Origin: JABDQZ01 sp050049775
GTDB taxonomy: Bacteria > Pseudomonadota > Gammaproteobacteria > Chromatiales > Chromatiaceae
Assembly: GCA_050049775.1 (NCBI GenBank)
Contig: JASFVP010000006.1
Location: forward strand, 28,115-92,114
Direction of reading: 5' to 3'
Length of the DNA stretch: 64,000 nt
Below are positions 44,355 through 53,695 of the stretch, piece by piece. Numbering within the stretch: the stretch's first letter is position 1; every line of letters starts with the position of its first letter. Made by a program: the position numbers and the translations under genes. The notes beneath the pieces are model-generated. The model was not told the origin of the DNA, did no database searches, and worked only from the letters and a program-made list of their open reading frames with translations.

Positions 44355-45437
44355 ATGTCTCGAGTTTTTAATTTCAGCGCCGGACCCGCGGCGCTGCCGG
44401 AAGCCGTATTGAGCAAAGCCCAGGCCGAAATGCTGGACTGGCAGGGTAGCGGTATGTCCGTTATGGAAATGAGCCACCGCGGCAAGGAATACATGTCCAT
44501 CGCCAGCCAGGCGGAAGCTGATCTGCGTGAATTGCTGTCCGTGCCGGACAACTACAAGGTGTTGTTCCTGCAGGGTGGCGCTTCCAGCCAGTTCGCCATG
44601 ATTCCGATGAATCTGACCGCCAGCAAGCGCAAGGCCGATTACATCAATACCGGCGCCTGGTCGAAAAAAGCCATCGCCGAAGCCAAGCGCTATGCCGACG
44701 TCAATATTGCCGCCAGCACCGAAGCGAACAACTTCATGAGTGTGCCGGCACAAGCCGATCTGCAGCTGTCGGCCGATGCTGCCTATGTGCATTACACGCC
44801 CAACGAAACCATTGGTGGCGTTGAGTTTCCGTACATTCCCGACACCGGTGATGTACCCTTGGTCGCCGACATGTCTTCAACCATTCTGTCGCGTCCGCTG
44901 GATGTGTCACGTTATGGGCTGATCTATGCCGGCGCGCAGAAAAATATCGGTCCGGCCGGTTTGACCTTGGTCATCGTGCGTGAGGACCTGATCGGCTCAC
45001 CGATTGCTGGCACGCCGACCATGTTTGATTACAAAATCCACGCCGATAATGATTCGATGTACAACACGCCGCCGACCTATGGCTGGTACCTGGCCGGGCT
45101 GGTGTTTGACTGGCTCAAGCAACAGGGTGGCCTGCAGGGCATGGCCGAGATCAACGAGCGTAAGGCCAAACTGCTGTACGATGCGATCGATGCGTCGGAT
45201 TTTTATGCCAATCCGGTTGCTGTCAACTGCCGTTCCTGGATGAATGTGCCGTTTACGCTGGCTAACCCGGAACTCGATGCCCGGTTCCTGACGGAAGCCG
45301 CTGAACGCGGACTCAAGACCCTCAAGGGACATCGTTCGGTCGGTGGTATGCGCGCCAGTATTTACAACGCCATGCCGGAAGCCGGTGTGCAGGCCCTGGT
45401 CGATTTCATGGCCGATTTCGAAAAACGCAATGGTTGA
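44355..45437 (+). CDS. serC: Phosphoserine aminotransferase
   Basis: SerC transaminates 3-phosphohydroxypyruvate to phosphoserine and also works in pyridoxal phosphate synthesis. The 360-residue protein has VFNFSAGPAALPEAVL at the N terminus, GMSVMEMSHRGKEY near residue 35, FLQGGASSQFAMIPMN near 74, and the PLP-lysine motif GLIYAGAQKNIGPAGLT near 190. The gyrA-serC adjacency and later pheA, hisC, aroA match the gammaproteobacterial supraoperon. Confidence 0.97.
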   Translation: MSRVFNFSAGPAALPEAVLSKAQAEMLDWQGSGMSVMEMSHRGKEYMSIASQAEADLRELLSVPDNYKVLFLQGGASSQFAMIPMNLTASKRKADYINTGAWSKKAIAEAKRYADVNIAASTEANNFMSVPAQADLQLSADAAYVHYTPNETIGGVEFPYIPDTGDVPLVADMSSTILSRPLDVSRYGLIYAGAQKNIGPAGLTLVIVREDLIGSPIAGTPTMFDYKIHADNDSMYNTPPTYGWYLAGLVFDWLKQQGGLQGMAEINERKAKLLYDAIDASDFYANPVAVNCRSWMNVPFTLANPELDARFLTEAAERGLKTLKGHRSVGGMRASIYNAMPEAGVQALVDFMADFEKRNG

Positions 45438-45512
45438 TTCAGTGTGGCGGCTATTGTTACACGCCGCCGCAGTGTTTAGCGTCGGATTTCAAACTGATTC
45501 CCAGAGTATTTT

Positions 45513-46688
45513 ATGTACAAGATTCATACCCTGAATAATATTTCGGTTGCCGGTCTCGACCGGTTGCCACGTGATTCCTACGAAGTGGCCTCGGAAATGA
45601 GCAACCCGGACGCTGTTCTGGTGCGTTCGGCCAAGATGCATGACATGCAGCTGGCGCCTACCGTCAAGGCCATCGGTCGTGCCGGCGCCGGTGTCAATAA
45701 CATTCCGGTCGATAAGATGACCGAGCAGGGCATCCCGGTATTTAACGCACCGGGCGCCAACGCCAATGCGGTCAAGGAACTGGTGATCGCAGGAATGCTG
45801 ATTGCCGCACGCAACATTGGCCAGGCCTGGACGTTTGCTCGGGGTCTGCAGGGTGAAGATGGAGAGATTCACAAAAATGTGGAATCCGGCAAAAAGAATT
45901 ATGTCGGTTTTGAACTGCCGGGACGCACCCTGGGCGTTGTCGGTCTTGGCGCCATCGGCGTGCAGATTGCCAATGCCGCACACGCGCTTGGTATGAAAGT
46001 CGTTGGCTATGACCCGACCATTACCGTGAAAAGTGCCTGGAAGCTTGAGTCGAATGTCGAACAGGCGCTGTCGGTCGATGACCTGTTGTCACGTGCGGAC
46101 TTTGTCACTTTCCATGTGCCGCTGAACGAGCACACCGCCAATATGATCAATGCCGAACGCATCAAGCTGATGCCGGACAATGCTGTGATTTTGAATTTTG
46201 CGCGCAACGGCATTGTCGATGATGCGGCCGTGGTCAAGGCGCTGGATGATGGCAAGCTGTATGCCTATGTGTGTGACTTCCCGAGCAACCTGCTCAAGGA
46301 TCACCCGCGTTGCATCACCTTGCCGCACTTGGGGGCATCTACACAAGAAGCCGAGGAAAACTGCGCCATCATGGTCGCCGAGCAGGTGCGCGATTACCTG
46401 GAAAACGGCAACATCACCAATTCCGTTAATTTCCCTGAAATCAATTTACCGCGCAATGAAGGCGTGCGTCTGGCGGTGATTAATAATAATGTACCTAACA
46501 TGGTCGGCCAGATTTCTACCGACCTGGCGGAAGCCGGACTGAATATCATCGATATGCTGAACAAATCGCGCAACGAAATCGCTGTGACACTGCTGGACGT
46601 GGACACCGAGGTACCGCAAGAGGTCATTGATCGCATTGCCGCAATCGACGGCGTATTATCGGTGCGTTGTCTCGGCTGTAAAAAATAG
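45513..46688 (+). CDS. serA: D-3-phosphoglycerate dehydrogenase, short ACT form
   Basis: SerA oxidises 3-phosphoglycerate, the first step of serine synthesis. The 391-residue protein has a substrate domain, the Rossmann motif GVVGLGAIGVQIANAAHALG near residue 145, NFARNGIVDDAAVVKAL near 228, and the catalytic His in CITLPHLGASTQEAEENC near 265. A C-terminal ACT domain (from about 318) is present. Placing serA directly after serC puts two serine steps together, which is not the Escherichia coli arrangement. Confidence 0.93.
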   Translation: MYKIHTLNNISVAGLDRLPRDSYEVASEMSNPDAVLVRSAKMHDMQLAPTVKAIGRAGAGVNNIPVDKMTEQGIPVFNAPGANANAVKELVIAGMLIAARNIGQAWTFARGLQGEDGEIHKNVESGKKNYVGFELPGRTLGVVGLGAIGVQIANAAHALGMKVVGYDPTITVKSAWKLESNVEQALSVDDLLSRADFVTFHVPLNEHTANMINAERIKLMPDNAVILNFARNGIVDDAAVVKALDDGKLYAYVCDFPSNLLKDHPRCITLPHLGASTQEAEENCAIMVAEQVRDYLENGNITNSVNFPEINLPRNEGVRLAVINNNVPNMVGQISTDLAEAGLNIIDMLNKSRNEIAVTLLDVDTEVPQEVIDRIAAIDGVLSVRCLGCKK

Positions 46689-46694
46689 CGGGCG

Positions 46695-47795
46695 TTGTCT
46701 CAGGCGGATATGAACGAAGAAGAAAAACTGTCGCAAATCAGGGAGCGTATCGACGAGATCGACCTGGAAATCCAGGATCTGCTCAATCAGCGTGCCGCCG
46801 CGGCCCAGCAGGTCGCCTCGATAAAGCTGGCGGAAAATCCGGATGCGGTGTTTTACCGGCCGGAACGCGAAGCGCAGGTATTGCGTCAGGTCAAGCAGCG
46901 CAACAAGGGGCCGCTCAGCAACAATGACATGGCGCGATTGTTTCGTGAAATCATGTCAACCTGTCTGGCGCTGGAAAAGCCGTTGTGTATCGCTTATCTC
47001 GGGCCGCAGGGTACCTTCACCCAGGCTGCTGCATCGAAACATTTTGGGCACGCGGTGCGCATGCAGCCAATGACCGCCATCTCCGACGTGTTTGATGAGG
47101 TCGAAGCCGGCACCTGCGACTATGGTGTCGTGCCGGTGGAAAATTCCACCGAAGGTGTGATCAGCCATACGCTGGATATGTTCATCAAATCCGGCCTGTC
47201 GATCTGTGGCGAAGTCAGTCTCAGGATCAACCAGAATCTCATGAGCAACGCCAAATCTCTCGCGGATGTCAAAGTGCTGTATTCGCACGAACAATCGCTG
47301 GCACAATGCCGCGGCTGGCTGGACCGGCATCTGTCGCACGCTGAACGCGTCGCCGTCAACAGTAATGCCGAGGCGGCCAGAATGGCGGCCGCTGACAACA
47401 ACGCCGCCGCCATTGCCGGGGAGAATGCGGCCGGTCTGTATCAACTGAACATCCTGGAGCGCAATATTGAAGACGAGCCGGGCAACACCACACGCTTCCT
47501 GGTCATCGGCAAGCAACAGGTGCCGGCCAGCGGTGAAGACAAAACCAGTCTCATGCTGGCGACCAAAAATGAAGCCGGCGGACTGCATGCCTTGTTGTCA
47601 CCCTTTGCCGAGCATGACATCAGCATGACACGTATCGAGTCACGCCCGTCGCGTCGCGGTATCTGGGATTATGTATTTTTTATCGATGTGCTCGGCCATC
47701 AGGACGATGCCAAGGTCAAGCTGGCTTTTGACCAGTTAAAGAAAAAAGCCAGCCTGTTCAAGGTGCTTGGTTCCTATCCGGTTGCGGTACTGTAA
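46695..47795 (+). CDS. pheA: Bifunctional chorismate mutase/prephenate dehydratase
   Basis: PheA converts chorismate to prephenate and then to phenylpyruvate for phenylalanine synthesis. The 366-residue protein has an N-terminal chorismate mutase (about residues 10-95; LSQIRERIDEIDLEIQDLL), a dehydratase domain from 98 (IAYLGPQGTFTQAAA; VPVENSTEGVISHTLDM), and a C-terminal ACT domain with TRIESRPSRRGIWDYVFFID. The TTG start at 46695 gives MSQAD, like other gamma PheA proteins; the ATG at 46710 is possible. Confidence 0.96.
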   Translation: MSQADMNEEEKLSQIRERIDEIDLEIQDLLNQRAAAAQQVASIKLAENPDAVFYRPEREAQVLRQVKQRNKGPLSNNDMARLFREIMSTCLALEKPLCIAYLGPQGTFTQAAASKHFGHAVRMQPMTAISDVFDEVEAGTCDYGVVPVENSTEGVISHTLDMFIKSGLSICGEVSLRINQNLMSNAKSLADVKVLYSHEQSLAQCRGWLDRHLSHAERVAVNSNAEAARMAAADNNAAAIAGENAAGLYQLNILERNIEDEPGNTTRFLVIGKQQVPASGEDKTSLMLATKNEAGGLHALLSPFAEHDISMTRIESRPSRRGIWDYVFFIDVLGHQDDAKVKLAFDQLKKKASLFKVLGSYPVAVL

Positions 47796-47810
47796 GACCT
47801 GGATTCTGTC

Positions 47811-48917
47811 ATGAGCAATGCAAATCGCTTTCTTCAAATCAGTGCTCCGGGCATTGCCAGCCTGACACCTTATGTGCCAGGCAAGCCGGTGGCCGAGCTT
47901 GAACGCGAACTTGGTATAAAAAACTCCATCAAGCTGGCGTCAAATGAAAACCCGCTCGGTCCGTGCAAGGCTGCCAAGGCGGTTATTCACGGGCAGCTGG
48001 AACAACTGGCGCGTTATCCTGACGGCGGTGGTTTTGAACTGCGTGGCTTGCTGGCAGAGAAACACGCGATCGACAGCAAAAGAATCACGCTGGGTAATGG
48101 CTCCAATGATGTGCTCGACATGATCGCACGCGTGTTCCTGTCACCGGGGGCTGAAGCCGTGTTTTCCCAATATGCATTCGCGGTTTATGCGATCTCAACC
48201 CAGGCGGTCGGTGCTACGGCGCGTATTGCCAAGGCGGATGAATACGGCCATGACCTGCAGGCGATCGCGGCGCTGGTCAATGACAAAACACGTGTCGTGT
48301 TCATTGCCAACCCGAACAACCCGACCGGCACCTGGTTGCGTGCCGGGCCGTTAAAAGCTTTTATCGCAAGTTTACCGGAGCATGTTGTTGTCGTCGTGGA
48401 TGAGGCTTATGTCGAATATGTACAGCATGATGATTATCCGGATGCGTCTTTATGGCTGGATGAATTTCCCAACCTGATTGTGACGCGCACTTTTTCCAAG
48501 GCTTATGGCCTGGCCGGTCTGCGTGTGGGTTATGCCTTGTCCCATGCCGAAGTGGCCGACTTGTTGAATCGCGTGCGCCAGCCATTCAACGTCAATTCAC
48601 TGGCTCTGGCCGCAGCAGCTGCGGCTTTACAGGATCAGCAACACATTGCTGCTGCCGTGCAACTCAACACTCAGGGCATGCACCAATATGAGCAGGCGTT
48701 CGACTCGATGGGTCTGAGCTGGATCGCGTCGGCCGGTAATTTCATTACCGTAGACCTGCAACGGCCGGCTGGCGAGATTGATCAATTGTTGTTGCGCGAA
48801 GGTGTGATCACACGACCGGTGGCCAACTACGGCATGCCGAATCATTTGCGCATTTCCATTGGCACGCAAGCGGAAAACCAGCGTTGTATTCAGGCGCTGG
48901 AGAAAGTGCTGGCATGA
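47811..48917 (+). CDS. hisC: Histidinol-phosphate aminotransferase
   Basis: HisC transaminates imidazole acetol phosphate in histidine synthesis, and this family also serves aromatic amino acids; the neighbourhood (pheA, tyrA, aroA) suggests a role with aromatics. The 368-residue protein has KLASNENPLGPC near residue 41, NPNNPTGTWL near 166, VVVDEAYVEYV near 199, and the PLP-lysine motif RTFSKAYGLAGLRVGYA near 225. It overlaps tyrA by four bases. Confidence 0.93.
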   Translation: MSNANRFLQISAPGIASLTPYVPGKPVAELERELGIKNSIKLASNENPLGPCKAAKAVIHGQLEQLARYPDGGGFELRGLLAEKHAIDSKRITLGNGSNDVLDMIARVFLSPGAEAVFSQYAFAVYAISTQAVGATARIAKADEYGHDLQAIAALVNDKTRVVFIANPNNPTGTWLRAGPLKAFIASLPEHVVVVVDEAYVEYVQHDDYPDASLWLDEFPNLIVTRTFSKAYGLAGLRVGYALSHAEVADLLNRVRQPFNVNSLALAAAAAALQDQQHIAAAVQLNTQGMHQYEQAFDSMGLSWIASAGNFITVDLQRPAGEIDQLLLREGVITRPVANYGMPNHLRISIGTQAENQRCIQALEKVLA

Positions 48918-49783
48918 CTGCGATCAATACACTGGCCATCATTGGCGTCGGGCTTATCGGCGGTTCACTGGCCATGGCCTTACGCAAGACCGGTTACGTC
49001 GATCAGGTGATCGGTTGTGGTCGCAGTGAACAAAACCTGGTCAAGGCCAAACAGCTGGGTGTGGTTGATGAATGGACGCAGGATGTTGGCAAGGCGGTTG
49101 AGAATGCGGACATGGTGTTTGTCGCAGTACCGCTGGGCGCGATGCAATCGATATTCAGCACCATGCAGGGACATCTTAAAGATACAGCGGTTGTCACTGA
49201 TGGCGGCAGCGCCAAAGCCAGTGTGGTTAAAGACTGGCTTGAGGCTTCTGAAGGGAAGATGCTCAATTTTGTACCGGGTCATCCGATTGCCGGCACGGAA
49301 AACAGCGGTGTGGAAGCCGCGTTTGACAGCCTGTATCAGGACCGGCGTGTGATTCTCACGCCAACACCAGACACCAATACGGATGCACTCGGGCAGGTCA
49401 CCGCCATGTGGCGGGCCTGTGGCGCAGAAGTCACCAGCATGCCGGTACAGCAACACGATGCGGTACTGGCGGCAACCAGTCATTTACCGCACATGCTGGC
49501 GTTTGGTCTGGTCGATACGCTCGACAAGCTTGAAGAGCACACCGAAATCTTCCGTTATGCCGCTGGCGGCTTTCGGGACTTTAGCCGCATTGCTTCATCC
49601 AACCCGGAGATGTGGCGTGACATCTGTCTGTCCAATGCCGATGCGGTCAGTCGCGTGCTCGATCTCTACATCGAGGAAATGATCAAGCTATCCGGCATGA
49701 TCAAGAACCGCAAGGCCGATGAGTTGCTGGAACTGTTTCGTTCCGCCAAGCAGGCGCGCGATCAATACGTCGACGGACTCTGA
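48914..49783 (+). CDS. tyrA: Prephenate dehydrogenase
   Basis: TyrA oxidises prephenate (or arogenate) toward tyrosine. The 289-residue protein has the NAD motif IIGVGLIGGSLAMALRKTG near residue 8, FVPGHPIAGTENSGVEAA near 121, and ATSHLPHMLAFGLV near 193. The ATG overlapping the hisC stop is preferred to an upstream frame. In Pseudomonas tyrA is fused to aroA; here they are separate genes 74 bases apart. Confidence 0.95.
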   Translation: MTAINTLAIIGVGLIGGSLAMALRKTGYVDQVIGCGRSEQNLVKAKQLGVVDEWTQDVGKAVENADMVFVAVPLGAMQSIFSTMQGHLKDTAVVTDGGSAKASVVKDWLEASEGKMLNFVPGHPIAGTENSGVEAAFDSLYQDRRVILTPTPDTNTDALGQVTAMWRACGAEVTSMPVQQHDAVLAATSHLPHMLAFGLVDTLDKLEEHTEIFRYAAGGFRDFSRIASSNPEMWRDICLSNADAVSRVLDLYIEEMIKLSGMIKNRKADELLELFRSAKQARDQYVDGL

Positions 49784-49857
49784 TCGCCCACAGCGGCGTT
49801 TTCCGTAGTCCTTCACTCGGTTATACTTGCGCGATTATTTTTCAGGCGGTTTTTTCT

Positions 49858-51174
49858 GTGAGCAATACATCGATCCGTTTTTCTGTACAGCCGGGCGGCA
49901 GTCTGTCCGGCAGTCTGCGCGTGCCGGGTGACAAATCGATTTCACATCGTTCCATCATGCTCGGTTCACTGGCCAATGGCGTCACCCGTGTTAGCGGTTT
50001 TCTCGAAGGTGAAGACAGTCTCGCCACACTCAAGGCGTTTCGCTCTATGGGCGTTGCGATCGAGGGTCCGGATGAAGGCCGTGTCGTGATTAACGGTGTT
50101 GGTATGCATGGGCTGCAGGCGCCGGACTCTGCGCTGGACCTGGGTAACTCCGGTACTTCCATGCGTCTCATGTCGGGCCTGCTGGCCGGGCAGGGCTTTG
50201 ATGTGACCCTGACCGGCGATGCCTCATTGTCGAGTCGGCCGATGAAACGGGTTACCGATCCACTGGCGCAAATGGGCGCGGTGATAGAAACCACAGAAAA
50301 AGGTACTGCGCCATTGCAGATCAAGGGTAAGGCCAGTCTACATGGTATTGAATACGACATGCCGGTCGCCAGTGCCCAGGTCAAATCCTGTCTGTTACTG
50401 GCCGGTCTGTATGCCGATGGCGAAACCTGTGTGACCGAGCCGGCGCCGACGCGGGATCATACCGAGCGTATGTTGCGTGGTTTCGGTTATGAAGTGCAGC
50501 GTGAGGGTGACCGTATCTGTATCAATGGCGGTGGACAACTGACCGCCTGCGACATCGATGTGCCGGCGGACATTTCATCGGCGGCGTTTTTCCTCGTTGG
50601 CGCATCCATTGCGGAAAACTCCGATCTCACCTTGCAGCACGTCGGCATTAACCCGACCCGCGATGGTGTGATCAATATCCTGCGCCTGATGGGCGCCGAC
50701 ATTGAAGTGCTCAACCAGCGTGAAGTTGGCGGCGAACCGGTGGCGGATTTGCGTGTGCGTAGTGCCAAACTCAAGGGCATCCGCATTCCGGAAGATCAGG
50801 TGCCATTGGCGATCGATGAGTTTCCGGCCCTGTTCATTGCCGCGGCCTGTGCCGAGGGTGAAACGGTGCTGACCGGCGCCGAGGAATTGCGCGTCAAGGA
50901 ATCCGACCGTATCCAGGTGATGGCCGATGGCATGCAGATTCTCGGCATTGACATCCATCCGACAGCGGATGGGGCCGTCATCCAGGGTGGCCAACTCGGC
51001 TCCGGTACGGTTGAAAGTCAAGGCGATCACCGTATTGCCATGTCGTTTGCGATGGCGGCGCTGCGCGCCAAGGGGGCAATCGAGATTCTCGACTGCGCCA
51101 ATGTGAATACTTCATTCCCGGGTTTTGTTACTCTGGCCGCCGGCGTCGGGCTGCAGATTCAGGACAACAGCTGA
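49858..51174 (+). CDS. aroA: 3-phosphoshikimate 1-carboxyvinyltransferase (EPSP synthase)
   Basis: AroA makes 5-enolpyruvylshikimate 3-phosphate in the shikimate pathway and is the target of glyphosate. The 438-residue protein has VPGDKSISHRSIMLG at about residues 22-36, LGNSGTSMRLMSG near 96, DASLSSRPMKRV near 121, and RVKESDRIQVMADG near 341. The LGNSGTSMR form (Ala-free) and general sequence resemble class II enzymes. The start is a GTG. A TATACT -10-like hexamer is at 49822-49827 in the short gap upstream. Confidence 0.96.
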   Translation: MSNTSIRFSVQPGGSLSGSLRVPGDKSISHRSIMLGSLANGVTRVSGFLEGEDSLATLKAFRSMGVAIEGPDEGRVVINGVGMHGLQAPDSALDLGNSGTSMRLMSGLLAGQGFDVTLTGDASLSSRPMKRVTDPLAQMGAVIETTEKGTAPLQIKGKASLHGIEYDMPVASAQVKSCLLLAGLYADGETCVTEPAPTRDHTERMLRGFGYEVQREGDRICINGGGQLTACDIDVPADISSAAFFLVGASIAENSDLTLQHVGINPTRDGVINILRLMGADIEVLNQREVGGEPVADLRVRSAKLKGIRIPEDQVPLAIDEFPALFIAAACAEGETVLTGAEELRVKESDRIQVMADGMQILGIDIHPTADGAVIQGGQLGSGTVESQGDHRIAMSFAMAALRAKGAIEILDCANVNTSFPGFVTLAAGVGLQIQDNS

Positions 51175-51176
51175 AC

Positions 51177-51845
51177 ATGACGGTCCCGATTCTGACCATT
51201 GACGGGCCCAGTGGCTCGGGTAAGGGCACCATCGCGGCCAAAGTCGCCCGACAGCTCGGTTGGCACATTCTGGACAGCGGTGCACTTTATCGACTGGTGG
51301 GCTTATCTGTCGAACGTGCAGGCATCAGCATCGATCAAAGCGACAAAATTGCAGAAATCGCATCTTCCATGAATGTTGTTTTCGATGCTGGCAAGGTCTT
51401 ACTGGACGGGGAAGACGTCTCCCTGGCGATTCGCAGTGAAAAAGCGGGCAATATGGCGTCCAAAGTCGCGGCGATCCCGCAAGTGCGGGCGGCCTTGCTG
51501 CAATGGCAGCGTGATTTTGTCAGTCCCCCGGGACTGGTGGCGGACGGTCGCGATATGGGCACCGTGGTGTTCCCGCAGGCCGGCGCCAAAATTTTTCTCG
51601 ACGCCTCTGCCAAGGAGCGTGCGAAAAGGCGATATAAGCAGTTGATAGAGAAAGGATTAAGTGCTAATCTCGGCGACCTTATTTCCGAGATTCAGGAACG
51701 CGACGATCGCGACCGCAACCGCAGTACCGCACCTTTGCGTGCCGCTGAGGATGCATTGGTGATTGATTCGAGTTCCATGAGTATCGAGGAAGTGAAAAAC
51801 ACAGTGCTGGACAGGCTCAGACAAGCTTATCCGCATCTGGCGTAA
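51177..51845 (+). CDS. cmk: Cytidylate kinase
   Basis: Cmk phosphorylates CMP and dCMP. The 222-residue protein has the P-loop TIDGPSGSGKGTIAAKVA at residues 6-23, the CMP-binding LDSGALYRLVGL near 33, and the DGRDMGTVVFP block near 123, followed by RDRNRSTAPLRAAEDA. It lies two bases after aroA and before rpsA, a widespread gene order. Confidence 0.97.
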   Translation: MTVPILTIDGPSGSGKGTIAAKVARQLGWHILDSGALYRLVGLSVERAGISIDQSDKIAEIASSMNVVFDAGKVLLDGEDVSLAIRSEKAGNMASKVAAIPQVRAALLQWQRDFVSPPGLVADGRDMGTVVFPQAGAKIFLDASAKERAKRRYKQLIEKGLSANLGDLISEIQERDDRDRNRSTAPLRAAEDALVIDSSSMSIEEVKNTVLDRLRQAYPHLA

Positions 51846-51936
51846 ACAGGAGTTCATCCGTACAAATGACGGGTGAATTGATTTTTAACCTTAACTAGTG
51901 AGGCTGGCTTACAGGTGTACCCTATAAGTTGGCTGC

Positions 51937-51954
51937 GATGTGTTTGAACACATC
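51937..51954 (+). promoter_or_regulatory. Leader hairpin immediately before the rpsA Shine-Dalgarno
   Basis: The inverted repeat GATGTGTT-TG-AACACATC lies directly against the AGGA ribosome-binding site (51955-51958) of rpsA. It would form a stem of about seven base pairs with a four-base loop. In Escherichia coli the rpsA leader is structured and is the target of S1 autorepression; the same control is a reasonable guess here. A TATAAG -10-like hexamer is at 51923-51928. Confidence 0.45.
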
Positions 51955-51968
51955 AGGATATTTTTCTT

Positions 51969-53651
51969 ATGACTGAAAGTTTTGCTGAACTCTTTGAAGA
52001 GAGTATTGCTAATACCAATTTCCAGCCTGGAGCGATTGTTATTGGCACTGTTGTTGAAATCAATAATGATTTTGTAGTTGTTAATGCGGGTCTGAAATCC
52101 GAGGGCGTTATTCCTCGCGCACAGTTCCTCGACATGAATGGTGACCTGGAAGTAGCTGTTGGCGACCAGGTTGAAGTCGCTCTGGATGCTGTGGAAGATG
52201 GTTTCGGTGCAACCCGTCTTTCAAGAGAAAAAGCAAAACGCAATCAGGCGTGGGGATTCCTTGAAACCGCTTTTGAGAACGAAGATATCGTCACCGGCCG
52301 CATTAATGGCAAGGTCAAAGGCGGCTTCATCGTTGAACTCGACCAGATTCGTGCCTTCCTGCCAGGTTCATTGGTAGATGTAAGACCGGTACGTGATACC
52401 GGCTATCTCGAAGGCAAGGACCTCGAATTCAAGGTCATCAAACTCGACCGCAAACGCAACAACGTCGTGGTTTCACGTCGTGCCGTGGTTGAGCAGGAGT
52501 ACAGCGAAGAAAGAGATCAGCTGCTGGAAAATCTGCAGGAAGGCCAGGTTGTCAAAGGCGTGGTCAAAAATCTTACCGACTACGGTGCATTCGTTGACCT
52601 CGGCGGTATCGATGGTCTGCTGCACATCACCGACATGGCCTGGAAACGCGTCAAGCATCCTTCTGAAGTCATCGATATCGGTGACGAAGTCACCGTCAAG
52701 GTACTCAAATTCGATCGCGACAAACAGCGTGTTTCACTGGGTCTGAAACAACTGGGTGATGATCCATGGGCCAACCTGGCGCGTCGTTATCCGGAAGGCT
52801 CACGCCTGTTCGGTAAGGTCACCAACATTGCCGACTACGGTTGTTTTGTTGAACTCGAAGATGGCGTTGAAGGTTTGGTGCATGTTTCCGAAATGGACTG
52901 GACCAACAAGAACATCCATCCGTCCAAAGTGGTTTCACTGGGTGATGAACTCGAAGTCATGGTGCTGGATATCGACGAGGAACGTCGTCGTATTTCTCTC
53001 GGCATGAAGCAGTGCAAAACCAACCCATGGGATGAGTTTGCCGCTACACACAAGAAAGGCGACCATGTCACCGGCAAGATCAAGTCGATTACCGATTTCG
53101 GTATTTTCATCGGTCTGGACGGCGGTATCGATGGTCTGGTTCACCTGTCTGACATTACCTGGGATGAAAACGGTGAAGAAGCCATTCACGGCTACAAGAA
53201 AGGCGATGAGCTGGAAACTGTGGTCCTGGCGGTTGATCCGGAGCGTGAGCGCATCTCCCTGGGCGTCAAGCAACTCGACAAGGATCCGTTCTCCAGCTTC
53301 CTGGCCACCAATGAAAAAGGCAGCTTCGTCAAAGGCACTGTCAAGGAAGTGGACGCCAAGGGCGCTACCATTGAGCTAGCGGAAGGTGTCGAAGGTTATT
53401 TGCGTGCTTCTGAACTGTCACGCGACCGCGTCGAAGATGCCCGTTCAATTCTGAACCCGGGTGACGAGGTGGAAGCTAAGTTCATGGGCGTGGATCGCAA
53501 GAACCGCACCATTTCTCTCTCCATCAAGGCTAAGGATGAAGATGAAGAGAAGCAGGTCATTGCCGGTTACACCGGTGAGTCCAGTGGCGCCGGTGCAACC
53601 CTGGGTGATCTGCTCAAAGAGCAAATGAATGATTCAAACGGTGATAATTAA
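51969..53651 (+). CDS. rpsA: 30S ribosomal protein S1
   Basis: S1 binds mRNA on the small ribosomal subunit and helps initiation on structured or weak leaders. The 560-residue protein has six S1 repeats; typical repeat starts are GQVVKGVVKNLTDYGAFVDLGG (given here only in part), GSRLFGKVTNIADYGCFV and GDHVTGKIKSITDFGIFIGL. Length matches the six-domain gamma form. The GC content and codon use suit a highly expressed gene. It is followed by ihfB. Confidence 0.98.
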   Translation: MTESFAELFEESIANTNFQPGAIVIGTVVEINNDFVVVNAGLKSEGVIPRAQFLDMNGDLEVAVGDQVEVALDAVEDGFGATRLSREKAKRNQAWGFLETAFENEDIVTGRINGKVKGGFIVELDQIRAFLPGSLVDVRPVRDTGYLEGKDLEFKVIKLDRKRNNVVVSRRAVVEQEYSEERDQLLENLQEGQVVKGVVKNLTDYGAFVDLGGIDGLLHITDMAWKRVKHPSEVIDIGDEVTVKVLKFDRDKQRVSLGLKQLGDDPWANLARRYPEGSRLFGKVTNIADYGCFVELEDGVEGLVHVSEMDWTNKNIHPSKVVSLGDELEVMVLDIDEERRRISLGMKQCKTNPWDEFAATHKKGDHVTGKIKSITDFGIFIGLDGGIDGLVHLSDITWDENGEEAIHGYKKGDELETVVLAVDPERERISLGVKQLDKDPFSSFLATNEKGSFVKGTVKEVDAKGATIELAEGVEGYLRASELSRDRVEDARSILNPGDEVEAKFMGVDRKNRTISLSIKAKDEDEEKQVIAGYTGESSGAGATLGDLLKEQMNDSNGDN

Positions 53652-53667
53652 CAACAAATAATGGAGT

Positions 53668-53685
53668 GGGCGGCTTGCGCCGCCC
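53668..53685 (+). promoter_or_regulatory. Strong hairpin between rpsA and ihfB
   Basis: A perfect 7-bp GC stem with a four-base loop, GGGCGGC-TTGC-GCCGCCC, lies between the rpsA stop and the ihfB ATG. No U-run follows, so it is not a classic terminator. Folding would bring an upstream GGAG (53663-53666) to about 11 bases from the ihfB start, which otherwise has no Shine-Dalgarno. It could also protect the rpsA transcript 3' end. Confidence 0.55.
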
Positions 53686-53695
53686 TTACCTTTAT

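Noticed and set aside
53666..53695. GTG start giving a ten-residue N-terminal extension to IhfB
   Set aside because: It runs through the GC hairpin and adds non-conserved residues; the ATG at 53696 is closer to the family start.
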